Counted from the stretch's first letter, positions 54,271-62,477 are shown. The stretch is DNA of 64,000 nt from Deltaproteobacteria bacterium (GCA_016935665.1 JAFGQN010000174.1:1-64000), one strand, 5' to 3'. Notes: generated from the letters alone by a model not told the origin. Numbers and translations are program-made.

Positions 54271-55606
54271 TGCCAGTTTTATCGCTCTGATGGGGCAGGT
54301 ACAGCGGGAGATTGGATCCGGTGCAGAAGACTCCATGATGGTACGCCACGAGCAGATGTTCATCAACGCGTTAATGGCACGCAACAGGGAGCGGCTCCGG
54401 CAGCGTTGGCTGGTGGTGTCCACCGCGTTGGCGGTGCTAACCGTCATAACCGTTTTTTTGGCGCTTCTGTGTCAATCGCCAACCCAGTTGAACTATAGAA
54501 CTACAAATGTGCAAATGTCTTCCACATCTGCGGACTGGTTGTTGGCGCCATCCGACGGAGAGGGGCTGATACGTTTTGAGCAGGGATCCCAGTTTCGTTT
54601 GAGCAGTCGCTCGTCAGTGCAAATGATGTCTCATTCCAGTGATCTGGTGCAACTGGCACTGATATCCGGGAAAATGCATGCGCGGGTGATTGGAAATGGA
54701 AAGACACAATGGAAAATCAATGCGGGACCTTTTGTGTTATCGGTTTCGGGGACGGCTTTTTCGGTGATTTGGAAAGCCGACCGAAGTATTATCGCGGTAG
54801 AAGTTGAAAAGGGGCCGGTGTTGGTTCAGGGGGCGCTGTTGTCCGAACACGGTATCGAATTACAGGGGGGAAACGCAGTTTGGGTGGACGCCCAGAATGG
54901 TACCGTGAAAATGTCTCCCAAAATATTATCTCTGGATGCAGTGCATCACGCGTCCATCCAATTGGAGCCGATAGATGTGTATCAGGTCGATGTTTTTAAT
55001 AGTCGGCTGCGAATGTCCGATAAAAGGGATACTGTCGTTGATGCGCCAGTGCTGTTGAACAGCGAGGCAAACAACGACAGATTAGTGATACGGAGAACAC
55101 CGGATGGCGATGCAGTTGGGGCAATGAGCCCAATACCGGAGTGGCTGCTTGCGTATCGGAGAGAGAATTACAGCGAGGCATTGTTGCGGGCTCGTGCGAC
55201 AGGTGTGGACGAAATAATGGAGGAATCATCGGCGGACCAGTTGTGGTGTCTGGCGGAAACGGCCAGACAACTGGGAGAAGCACAGCTGCAGCAACAGGTG
55301 TTGGAGCGAATCAGACAGCGTTTCCCAGAATCAGATAAGTCCAAAGTGGCGGCATACATGCTGGGCCACATACTGCTGGCACATCCCCATGAAAAGGGTC
55401 TGGCAGCCAGATGGTTTAAAATGTATTTGCAGGAGGCGTCACGGGGGAAAATGCGACAGGAGGCATATCGCAGTTTGATGACGGCCTACTGGGAATCTGG
55501 TCAAATGGTTCGTGCCAGGGATACTGCGGAGCAATATTTGGATGAGTATCCAAATGGTCTCTATGCGTTTCGGGCGTTGGAATTAACGGGATTATTTGAC
55601 AATTAG
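54257..55606 (+). CDS. FecR-like membrane protein with C-terminal TPR-like domain
   Basis: The 449-residue protein has a short cytosolic N terminus, one membrane segment (WLVVSTALAVLTVITVFLALL) and a FecR domain (LVQLALISGKMHARVIG, FVLSVSGTAFSVIWKAD, VEVEKGPVLV). The C-terminal 150 residues are helical and TPR-like (AYMLGHILLAHPHEKGLAA). FecR proteins normally control an ECF sigma factor encoded next to them; no sigma gene is present here. ATG 54257 has GGAGG upstream. A stand-alone FecR-like protein may instead take part in an envelope complex. Confidence 0.82.
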   Translation: MSANDASFIALMGQVQREIGSGAEDSMMVRHEQMFINALMARNRERLRQRWLVVSTALAVLTVITVFLALLCQSPTQLNYRTTNVQMSSTSADWLLAPSDGEGLIRFEQGSQFRLSSRSSVQMMSHSSDLVQLALISGKMHARVIGNGKTQWKINAGPFVLSVSGTAFSVIWKADRSIIAVEVEKGPVLVQGALLSEHGIELQGGNAVWVDAQNGTVKMSPKILSLDAVHHASIQLEPIDVYQVDVFNSRLRMSDKRDTVVDAPVLLNSEANNDRLVIRRTPDGDAVGAMSPIPEWLLAYRRENYSEALLRARATGVDEIMEESSADQLWCLAETARQLGEAQLQQQVLERIRQRFPESDKSKVAAYMLGHILLAHPHEKGLAARWFKMYLQEASRGKMRQEAYRSLMTAYWESGQMVRARDTAEQYLDEYPNGLYAFRALELTGLFDN

Positions 55607-56111
55607 CGCCTGACGTTCGCGTATGGGTCGGGTTGTACCTCACGTGTTTCAACGAAGATACCTGTCGTAACGGCTGTAACCCCACCAGAATCTCCGGTTC
55701 AGCAATGAATCAATAAAATTTGTACAGAAGAGCGGTAAGTTTATTTGCCGCCATATTCTGACGGCAGCCGGGCATAAAGCCAGTTTTATATGGGTGACAT
55801 AAATATTGCTGTTTGCTCCTATCTCTTTATACTGGTATGAATGGTTATGTTTTTTTGGTTTTTCGTTTCATCGAATATCTTTCTATTCCCTCGACATTTG
55901 GGTTTCCCGCATCGTTAATAGATGAATAAAAATGCATTTGGGGCTTGAATTGTTTTTCCCAGAGACATAGGAGTGCCACTTAAAACGGCTACCCAATAAT
56001 GGGTAATCGGATGAAATTGCGAATTGACGTTTGCATCTGGACAATCTGCAACTAAACAATAGCACACTGTACCTCGACGATAGGTGCACGCGTCGCTGAA
56101 AGGGCAATTCG
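55607..56111. other. Intergenic region containing dispersed element C
   Basis: The 505-base spacer between the FecR-like and EIIA-CBS genes contains dispersed element C at 55739. The rest is AT-rich, with no supported ORF. The region just before 56112 (with AAGGG) serves the EIIA-CBS gene. Confidence 0.5.
55739..55781 (+). repeat. Dispersed intergenic element, copy C
   Basis: GTTTATTTGCCGCC is followed after exactly 18 bases by GGCATAAAGCC. It differs from copy B at one position in the 5' arm, while the 18-base spacer is unrelated in sequence, which points to conservation of both arms and of spacing. Confidence 0.55.
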
Positions 56112-57008
56112 ATGAAACTTAGCAGTCTGCTGGATAGTGCGTTTATTTTGCCACAGGCCCAAGTGAAGACCAAAGAAGAAGCCATTGATTTAATTCTGCA
56201 CCGTTTTTCACAGTATTTTCAGACGGGAACAACCTTGCAGGCAGTCAAACAGGCCATCCTTGACCGCGAAGCTCAGGGGGGCACGGTTCTGGATAAAGGA
56301 TTGGCCATTCCTCATGCGAGACTTGAAAGTTTCAATGATTTCTTTGTTGGAATTGTGATTCCAAAAGCGCCAATTACGGATGATTCCAACTTGCCGGTGA
56401 AATGCGTAATTATGTTTCTGACGGCAAAAACCGGATCGGCGATTTATTTGCAGACACTTTCCAGTTTTATAAGCCTGGTCAAAGACGACGAACGATACGA
56501 ACGGTTTCTAAAGAGCCATTCTTCAGATGAAGTGCTTGAAATTCTGGACACCATAGAAGTACAGAAGGAATTGTCTGTTCGGGACATCATGTCTACAAAT
56601 ATCGTGTCTGTCACACCGCATACAACGGTGAGAGAACTGGTAGATATTTTGTTTGAACACAAAATCAGCTATGTACCGGTGTTGGATTCAAGTGGTGCGC
56701 TGCTCGGGGAAATCACAATGAATGACCTGCTCAAGGCGGGACTGCCTCATTATGCCATTAAAATTGGAAATCTTGATTTCCTGAATCATTTCCAGCCGTT
56801 TGAAACGCTGCTGGCCAATGAAAATTCGATTCATGTCGAAACCATTATGAGAAAAGTATCCGTCTCTTTGACACCTAAAACGTCCATGATAGAAACCGCC
56901 CTTGAAATGGCCAAAAACAACCGTAGACACCTGCCTGTCGTGGAGCAGAACATTCTGAAAGGAATTGTCAGCTTCATGGATATTCTGAGTAAAGTACTGC
57001 GATTTTAA
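56112..57008 (+). CDS. PTS EIIA-type domain fused to two CBS domains
   Basis: The 298-residue cytosolic protein begins with a PTS EIIA type-2 (fructose/nitrogen class) domain with the phosphorylatable His68 in LAIPHARLE. Two CBS domains follow (VRDIMSTNIVSVTPHTTVREL near residue 160; VETIMRKVSVSLTPKTSMIE near 240), which usually bind adenine nucleotides. There is no transmembrane or EIIB part, so a regulatory rather than transport role is inferred. AAGGG precedes the ATG. The antiporter-like gene starts 22 bases later, so the two are one transcription unit. Confidence 0.9.
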   Translation: MKLSSLLDSAFILPQAQVKTKEEAIDLILHRFSQYFQTGTTLQAVKQAILDREAQGGTVLDKGLAIPHARLESFNDFFVGIVIPKAPITDDSNLPVKCVIMFLTAKTGSAIYLQTLSSFISLVKDDERYERFLKSHSSDEVLEILDTIEVQKELSVRDIMSTNIVSVTPHTTVRELVDILFEHKISYVPVLDSSGALLGEITMNDLLKAGLPHYAIKIGNLDFLNHFQPFETLLANENSIHVETIMRKVSVSLTPKTSMIETALEMAKNNRRHLPVVEQNILKGIVSFMDILSKVLRF

Positions 57009-57030
57009 AACAACAGGAAAGAAAAACACA

Positions 57031-58305
57031 ATGCAGTTACTATTTGTGGCAGCGATCTTTATTATCGCTTTCATCATTATCACTTTTGAGTGGTTCAATA
57101 AAACCACCGTTGTTCTCGCTGGCGCTGTGCTCTACATCGCAACGGGGATTATTGACCAGGATCATGCTTTTGCAGCTGTTGACTGGAACGTCATCTTTTT
57201 GCTGGTGGGTATGATGATTATCGTGGGAATCACGAGAGGATCGGGACTTTTTCAATACGTCGCCATCAAGGCGGCCAAATCCGTCAAAGGCGATCCCATC
57301 AGGATTTTAATATTGTTGTCTATAATCACTGCGGTTTTTTCCGCATTGCTGGACAATGTGACTACCGTTTTGATTATTACTCCAATCAGTATTCTTATCG
57401 CGGTGGAACTTGGGCTTTCTCCCATCCCGTTTGTGGTCAGCAATGCCATCGCGTCCAATATTGGCGGGACTGCAACGCTCATCGGGGACCCGCCCAACAT
57501 TCTCATTGGCAGTGCGACCAATCTCAGTTTTATGGATTTCGTAGTGAATGCATCTCCGGCAGTGCTTATCACCATGGTTGTGTACTGCGTGGTATTTTAT
57601 CTCATGTTCCGCAAATCATTGCGCGTTAGCCGTGAATTGCGAGCTCGAATTATGGATTTCGATGAGAAAAAAGCGCTGAAAGATAAAGGCCTGCTGATAA
57701 AAAGTCTGTCGATTATCAGTTTGACCATTCTCGGCTTTTCGCTTCATGGCGTGCTGCATGTGGAGCCTGCAACCGTTGCGCTCGGCGGCGCCGCATTGCT
57801 CATGCTTTTAACCGGAGAACACGAAGTCGATAAGTTTTTCCATGAAGTTGAATGGAGCACCATTTTCTTTTTTATTGGCCTGTTCGTTATGGTGGATGGG
57901 CTTGTGGCGATGGGCGCCATCGAAATTCTGGCCAAAAAAGCGCTGGCCATTACCGGGGGAGATATCCGCAGTACATCCATTTTGCTTATTTGGATCTCCG
58001 GTGTATTTTCCGCTTTTGTAGACAATATTCCGTATGTGGCCACAATGATTCCAATGGTCCAGCATATGGGTCAACAACTGGGTGCAGATGCGATTATGCC
58101 GTTATGGTGGAGCCTTTCTCTCGGCGCCTGTTTTGGCGGCAACGGGACGCTTATCGGTGCTTCGGCCAACGTGGTTAGTGCCGGCATTGCCGGTAAGAGT
58201 GGGTTTAAAATTTCATTTTTAACTTTTACCAAATACGGTGCATTTATTACGTTCCTGTCGCTTCTCATTGCGACAGTGTATATTTACCTTCGATATTTGA
58301 TTTGA
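57031..58305 (+). CDS. NhaD/ArsB-superfamily ion transporter
   Basis: The 424-residue inner-membrane protein has about 11 hydrophobic segments and the hallmark loops of the ion-transporter superfamily: SALLDNVTTVLIITPI near residue 110, GGTATLIGDPPNILIGSA near 150, and a symmetric second half (AFVDNIPYVATMIPM, GGNGTLIGASANVVSAG). This group includes NhaD Na+/H+ antiporters, ArsB and the melanosomal P protein; which ion moves is not evident. AGGAAAG lies before ATG 57031. It follows the EIIA-CBS gene by 22 bases, which suggests nucleotide- or phosphotransfer-dependent regulation. Confidence 0.88.
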   Translation: MQLLFVAAIFIIAFIIITFEWFNKTTVVLAGAVLYIATGIIDQDHAFAAVDWNVIFLLVGMMIIVGITRGSGLFQYVAIKAAKSVKGDPIRILILLSIITAVFSALLDNVTTVLIITPISILIAVELGLSPIPFVVSNAIASNIGGTATLIGDPPNILIGSATNLSFMDFVVNASPAVLITMVVYCVVFYLMFRKSLRVSRELRARIMDFDEKKALKDKGLLIKSLSIISLTILGFSLHGVLHVEPATVALGGAALLMLLTGEHEVDKFFHEVEWSTIFFFIGLFVMVDGLVAMGAIEILAKKALAITGGDIRSTSILLIWISGVFSAFVDNIPYVATMIPMVQHMGQQLGADAIMPLWWSLSLGACFGGNGTLIGASANVVSAGIAGKSGFKISFLTFTKYGAFITFLSLLIATVYIYLRYLI

Positions 58306-58352
58306 CGATTCAGTGTTGTGACGAGCGAGTTTTGGGCAGAAGGAGTGGTTTC

Positions 58353-58422
58353 GAACCGTCACTTCATATGTAATAACGGGCGATATTTGTTCGGTTCATA
58401 TTTCGCCACTAAGCTACGGTTC
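58353..58422. ncRNA. Nested inverted repeats, possibly a structured RNA or 3' end
   Basis: GAACCGT (58353-58359) pairs with ACGGTTC (58416-58422), and inside it GGCGATAT (58379-58386) pairs with ATATTTCGCC (58398-58407, one bulge). Total length is 70 bases. On the minus strand the text AGCTTAGTGG next to a 7-bp closing stem looks tRNA-like, but no T-arm or anticodon arm can be formed. It immediately follows the 44-residue membrane peptide gene on the minus strand and may be its 3' structure. Confidence 0.4.
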
Positions 58423-58556
58423 TAGAACAATCCGTGCAGAATTCCAATTACCAGGACTTTCGCGACGATGAAAGCGCTGACCGTAATGGCGGCGAGTTGC
58501 TCAAAGCGACTGTTACTGGGAATTAGCCGGCTTTTTTTGGCAATTTGTTTTGACAT
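58422..58556 (-). CDS. Small single-span membrane protein (44 residues)
   Basis: A 44-residue ORF too short for most gene finders. It starts ATG at 58556 with a perfect GGAGG ribosome site eight bases upstream, and encodes a basic N terminus (MSKQIAKKSRLIPSNSRFEQ) followed by one hydrophobic helix (LAAITVSAFIVAKVLVIGIL) and ends HGLF, TAG. This charge pattern suits an inner-membrane peptide with N-in topology. It is convergent with the transporter gene. Function unknown; it may be a small membrane regulator or toxin-like peptide. Confidence 0.65.
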   Translation of the reverse strand: MSKQIAKKSRLIPSNSRFEQLAAITVSAFIVAKVLVIGILHGLF

Positions 58557-58718
58557 GGTTTTAACCTCCGTAAGCGCAACTGAACAGATATAGGCCATTC
58601 AGATGCAGCTGTCGAAATGTTGCAAACGGTGTCGCGCGCAACAGTGATTCTTTTCCTGCAAGACAGATTAACAGCAGACCCCTCAGGGTATCTCAGTTGG
58701 TTCAGCCTGCTGTTCACT

Positions 58719-58735
58719 GCCTGATAACGTCAGGC
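58719..58735 (-). terminator. Hairpin at the end of the 109-residue ORF
   Basis: GCCTGA, loop TAACG, TCAGGC form a perfect 6-bp stem overlapping the stop codon of the minus-strand ORF at 58730-59059. No T-run follows, so termination is only suggested. Confidence 0.3.
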
Positions 58736-59059
58736 GAGTGTCGATTTTGGAGGACGTTCCAGATCAAAAATGAGTTGAATGCCGGTATTGTTTGTGTCCC
58801 AATTAGAGAGATCTATTGTTCTCAGGAATGGGAGAGTCGGCAGAAAATGGGTGTGTAAAACACAAAACTCAAAATCGTTTTCGGATTCCGAGGGGGTGTT
58901 TACTGGCAGTTGAGATGGAATTGCGGCCGTTGCCATTCGGATGCCGGGACCACCATTTGAGTTATCGATGGTTGATTGGGGCGATGACAGGAGGAAGGCA
59001 AAAACACCAACCATATACACTATTAATATCCAATAGCGATATGTCATGCTGAGTTTCAT
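58730..59059 (-). CDS. Small exported or membrane-anchored protein of unknown function
   Basis: The 109-residue ORF starts at ATG 59059 and has a hydrophobic N-terminal segment (YWILIVYMVGVFAFLLS) followed by a polar region ending LERPPKSTLA. No family is recognised. The ribosome site is weak (GGGG before the ATG). It may be a small periplasmic protein or a chance ORF. It lies upstream of the 44-residue membrane peptide gene on the same strand, with a 173-base gap. Confidence 0.4.
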   Translation of the reverse strand: MKLSMTYRYWILIVYMVGVFAFLLSSPQSTIDNSNGGPGIRMATAAIPSQLPVNTPSESENDFEFCVLHTHFLPTLPFLRTIDLSNWDTNNTGIQLIFDLERPPKSTLA

Positions 59060-59517
59060 TTTACCCCAATTCCCTTTCGTGTACGGCAAATGCCCGGTTA
59101 AAGAATTGCAGCACTGCGTAATTCTATCCTAACATAAATCTAACGACAAAAGTGCGAATTTTTCAATATACATTATTTTGAAACAAAAAAAAGTGGAATT
59201 TTCTTTTTTTTTTTAAAGCGTTCAAAATCAGCAGAATAACGATTCGCCCAGGACAGAATGTTCGTTTTAAACTATTGGGCCACCTGGAGAACGACCAGTG
59301 AGTGTGCTTCAGAATCCATGGCCCAGTCATTTTGCAGGTCAGGCGCATATCGGAATCGGCGAGAACAATACGAGTTAGTCGAAATATTCGACCAGGGATG
59401 TTTTGATTTCATTAAAAACATCTGCAATAGGCTTGTATATTGACCTTGACGACAACCCGGGTGTGCAATAGAGTATTGTGTATTCAATGGTATTACCCAG
59501 ACAGAAGGAAGATTGCC
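59060..59517. other. Intergenic region, AT-rich
   Basis: This 458-base stretch separates a minus-strand ORF from the plus-strand ribbon-helix-helix gene. A run of eight A bases (from 59184) and a run of T bases (59205-59214) flank GTGGAATTTTC, a weak A/T stem that could terminate transcription in either direction. No supported gene. Confidence 0.45.
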
Positions 59518-59724
59518 ATGAGCAAAAGTGACAAGCGTAAACAGAGTTTATACTTTCCCGAAAAGATGCTGAATGAAATTGCTGCTGAAGCTACAAGACA
59601 GGATCGCTCTCTTTCATGGATAGTGCAAAAGGCATGGAAAATTGCCAAAACCGAGATTTCGAAATATCCATCTGTGAATGAGCCCAGTGATGATGACGAC
59701 GAAAGCGAAATGGAAGCTGAATAG
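59518..59724 (+). CDS. Small ribbon-helix-helix-like protein
   Basis: The 68-residue protein begins KRKQSLYFPEKMLNEI, then AEATRQDRSLSWIVQKAWKIA, a ribbon strand followed by two helices as in ribbon-helix-helix DNA-binding proteins. It ends with an acidic tail (DDDDESEMEAE). I associate near-identical short proteins with Myxococcales (TIGR04563-like), from memory. ATG 59518 has AGAAGGAAG upstream, and the in-frame codons before it lack protein-like content. It could be a transcription regulator or an antitoxin, but no toxin gene is adjacent. Confidence 0.75.
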   Translation: MSKSDKRKQSLYFPEKMLNEIAAEATRQDRSLSWIVQKAWKIAKTEISKYPSVNEPSDDDDESEMEAE

Positions 59725-59731
59725 GTGAGAC

Positions 59732-60613
59732 TTGGCCCCATCGTGGAGAAATGGCATTGCCATTGGTGTCGACGATACCCGCCTTTTTTATGAAACCTGT
59801 TCCAAAGGCGTACCACTGGTTCTGTGCGATGGTCTTTTTTGCAATGGCCACGTGTGGAAATATTTCATCTCCAGATTTTGCGATACCAATCAGCTGATCC
59901 ATTGGCATTATCCCGGTCATGGAAAATCTGCATCCCCGAAATCCACTGCCGATTTATCCATCCGACGTTTGGGTCAGGACCTGTGTCGAGTTCTCGATGC
60001 AGTGCAGTTGGATTCGGCGGTTCTGGTGGGTCATAGTTTAGGTGTACAGGTTTCGCTTGAAACCGCGTATCGATTTCCAGATAGGGTCAACGGTCTGATA
60101 CTTATTTGTGGCGCGCCGGGAAAAGTGGTGCAGACGTTTCACGACAGCCGCCTGATGGAGGCGATTTTGCCGTTGCTGGGTATGGGAACGCGATTCGTTC
60201 CAAGGCAACTTTCGTCGCTATGGCGTATAATGCCGGTGAATCTCATTGTCAATCTGGTGAAGCAAAGCGACGAGATTGCCCGTCGGCTCATAAATATGGA
60301 AGATCTCAAACCCTATTTTGAGGGAATGGTACAAACCGATATTAACATTGCCACTCGAATTCTTGAGCAGGCCAATTACCACGATATGCTTCCAAATCTT
60401 CATGAAATAGTCGCACCCACCCTGGTTATTGCTGGTAACAAAGATCGATTTACACCCAGCTATCGCTCCAGGGAAATGGCCGAAAAACTTCCAAATGCCG
60501 TTTTGCGTATTTCTGAAGAAGGCACCCATTCATTGCCTCTGGAGCAGCCCGATTTGGTGAATCTGGCCATCGCCCGGTTTCTTGAGGAGCTGCAAATCGA
60601 CCAGCGTTTATAA
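59732..60613 (+). CDS. Alpha/beta-hydrolase fold protein
   Basis: The 293-residue enzyme has an alpha/beta-hydrolase core with nucleophile elbow GHSLGVQ (Ser near residue 105), the acid in VIAGNKDRFTP and the general base His in EEGTHSLPLEQP. HYPGHGKSA matches the usual oxyanion-region segment. No signal peptide. The substrate is not evident; esterases, haloalkane dehalogenases and lactonases all share this plan. The start is a TTG at 59732 preceded by AGGTGAG, eight bases after the ribbon-helix-helix gene stop, so they may be cotranscribed. Confidence 0.85.
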   Translation: MAPSWRNGIAIGVDDTRLFYETCSKGVPLVLCDGLFCNGHVWKYFISRFCDTNQLIHWHYPGHGKSASPKSTADLSIRRLGQDLCRVLDAVQLDSAVLVGHSLGVQVSLETAYRFPDRVNGLILICGAPGKVVQTFHDSRLMEAILPLLGMGTRFVPRQLSSLWRIMPVNLIVNLVKQSDEIARRLINMEDLKPYFEGMVQTDINIATRILEQANYHDMLPNLHEIVAPTLVIAGNKDRFTPSYRSREMAEKLPNAVLRISEEGTHSLPLEQPDLVNLAIARFLEELQIDQRL

Positions 60614-60870
60614 ATTATTCCGCTTATAGACGTTCTGCTTAAGACGAGAGCGCTTAGACACGCCGAGCCCAAAAAAAGTAACATTGCGCATGCAGCAAGG
60701 GAATGCAAGCCAGATGTTTCAGGCAGAACGATGCGCGATGATAAGTACATCCTTAGTTTTAAGCGTCCAGGTGTTTTGTTACATCGCCCGTAGAGTAACT
60801 GCTTCTTTGATGTAATTGTGAAAAAAATGACACAATTTTGTTCTACATTTTAGTGGAAACACACTTTTGT

Positions 60871-60917
60871 GTTACATTCGAATGGATGCAAAATGGAATG
60901 ATGTTCCCCAATGTAAC
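60871..60917. promoter_or_regulatory. Inverted GTTACATT/AATGTAAC repeats, possible operator
   Basis: GTTACATT (60871-60878) and AATGTAAC (60910-60917) are exact reverse complements with centres 39 bases apart. Further GTTACAT-type copies lie at 60778 and, reversed, at 60677. Such phased sites are typical of an upstream activator. They lie 45-90 bases before the sigma-54-like promoter. Confidence 0.5.
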
Positions 60918-60961
60918 GAAAATCGGGCGATTTCGTTGCTCTGACGAGTGGCTCGGGAAGT

Positions 60962-60977
60962 TGGTATCAGTATTGCT
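60962..60977 (+). promoter_or_regulatory. Sigma-54 (-24/-12) promoter of amtB
   Basis: TGGTATCAGTATTGCT matches the sigma-54 consensus TGGCACRNNNNTTGCW with correct GG-to-GC spacing and only three mismatches, all outside the invariant bases. It is 157 bases upstream of the amtB ATG, in line with nitrogen-regulated transcription by an NtrC-type activator. Confidence 0.6.
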
Positions 60978-61133
60978 AGTTGGGGCGAGTCGATGTCGAT
61001 GCTCGGTATCTTTCCGGAACGCTGGCGATAGTTGTACGGCAGCAAACGTTTCGGACGAGGAATTTGAGCGATTCAATAATGTGATCTGCCCTGGGTGGGA
61101 TTGATTGACGCAGGAATAATGAGGAAAGGAACT

Positions 61134-62477
61134 ATGAATATCTTGAACACACTATCCAACAAAAAGTTATCTGGTTTGAACAGGCTATGGGCTCTGGCCG
61201 GCGTCCTTGTGCTGCTTGTTCCGGAATTTGCACACGCCGATACCGCAGAGTTGCCAGTGGATACAGGAACGACAGCCTGGATGCTGATTTCAACGGCGCT
61301 TGTGCTTTTGATGGTTCCTGGTTTGGCCATGTTTTATGGCGGACTGGTGCGTACTAAAAACGTTATCGGCACCATGATGCACAGCTTCGCTGCCATGGCC
61401 ATCGTGGGTGTGCTTTGGGTTGTGGTGGGCTATGCCATGGCCTTTGGGCCCGGAACCGGTTGGGCCGGTTGGGACTGGGATTTTTTCCTTTTAAGAGGAA
61501 TTGAATCCAAGTTGATGGAAATCGACGTAAACGGCGAAGCCAGAGCCATTCCGTGGCTGGTATTTGCCATGTTCCAGGGAAAGTTCGCCATTATCACACC
61601 TGCGCTGATTTCGGGCGCCTTTGCCGAGCGCGTGAGTTTCAAGGCATATTGTATATTCATCGCGCTGTGGTCGTTGCTGGTGTATGTTCCTTTGTGCCAC
61701 TGGGTATGGTCTGCAGACGGATTCCTAACCGGTAAAGCCATCGATTTCGCGGGCGGTACCGTTATTCACATTTCGGCCGGTATCGCCGGATTGGTCTCCG
61801 CCATTTATCTGGGCGCCCGACGCGGATACCCCAAAACCGCCATGCATCCCAGCAACCTGGTGATGACCATGATGGGTGCGGGTCTGCTGTGGGTGGGTTG
61901 GTTCGGTTTCAACGCCGGTTCTTCGGTGGCCAGTGGTCTTCAAACGGCTCAGGCGCTTACCGTGACACAGGTGGCGGCGGCAGCCGGCGCGTTCTCATGG
62001 ATTCTGATTGAGGCCATTCATCACAAAAAAGCCACTTCGCTGGGTTTGGTATCCGGCATCCTGGCCGGCCTGGTCGCCATTACCCCGGCAGCCGGTGATG
62101 TAACCGTGGTTGGCGCACTTGCCCTTGGATTCATCGCATCCATCATTTGTTATCTGGCGATTATCCTCAAAGGAAAACTTGGCTACGACGACAGCCTCGA
62201 CGTTTTTGGCATTCATGGCGTGGCCGGTATCGTTGGCGCCATCGGTCTCACATTTTTCCTGCGCGCGGCGGAAGGACGTCCCGAGTTCGGCACACAATTG
62301 TGGTACCAGACGGAGGGCGTGCTCGTATCGCTGGGATACGCCGGTGTGGTATCGTTCATCCTCGTGTTTGTGATAGACAAACTGTTCAAGTTCCGACTGA
62401 CGGACGCAGAGGAAATGGCCGGTATGGACCACACAGTTCACGCGGAGCATGCCTATGGTATGCTGAACCTGGATTGA
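61134..62477 (+). CDS. amtB: Ammonium transporter AmtB
   Basis: The 447-residue inner-membrane protein has a cleavable signal peptide (VLVLLVPEFAHA) and 11 predicted membrane segments of the Amt family. Recognisable pieces are AMFYGGLVRTKNV, the pore-His segment VPLCHWVWS, MMGAGLLWVGWFGFNAGS, and the second pore His in FGIHGVAGIVGAIG. It conducts ammonium. ATG 61134 has GAGGAAAGGA upstream. The PII gene follows 36 bases later in the usual amtB-glnK order, here transcribed amtB first, under a sigma-54-like promoter. Confidence 0.95.
   Translation: MNILNTLSNKKLSGLNRLWALAGVLVLLVPEFAHADTAELPVDTGTTAWMLISTALVLLMVPGLAMFYGGLVRTKNVIGTMMHSFAAMAIVGVLWVVVGYAMAFGPGTGWAGWDWDFFLLRGIESKLMEIDVNGEARAIPWLVFAMFQGKFAIITPALISGAFAERVSFKAYCIFIALWSLLVYVPLCHWVWSADGFLTGKAIDFAGGTVIHISAGIAGLVSAIYLGARRGYPKTAMHPSNLVMTMMGAGLLWVGWFGFNAGSSVASGLQTAQALTVTQVAAAAGAFSWILIEAIHHKKATSLGLVSGILAGLVAITPAAGDVTVVGALALGFIASIICYLAIILKGKLGYDDSLDVFGIHGVAGIVGAIGLTFFLRAAEGRPEFGTQLWYQTEGVLVSLGYAGVVSFILVFVIDKLFKFRLTDAEEMAGMDHTVHAEHAYGMLNLD

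Larger units (their letters stand above)
60614..61133. other. Regulatory region upstream of amtB
   Basis: The 520-base spacer carries no supported gene. It holds repeated GTTACAT/ATGTAAC motifs (60677, 60778, 60871, 60910) and a sigma-54-like promoter at 60962. The long leader suggests control by nitrogen status. Confidence 0.6.

Noticed and set aside
58330-58430. tRNA gene on the minus strand
   Set aside because: AGCTTAGTGG, GGTTCGAA and a 7-bp closing stem recall a tRNA, but no anticodon arm or proper T-stem can be drawn, so it is listed only as a structured segment.
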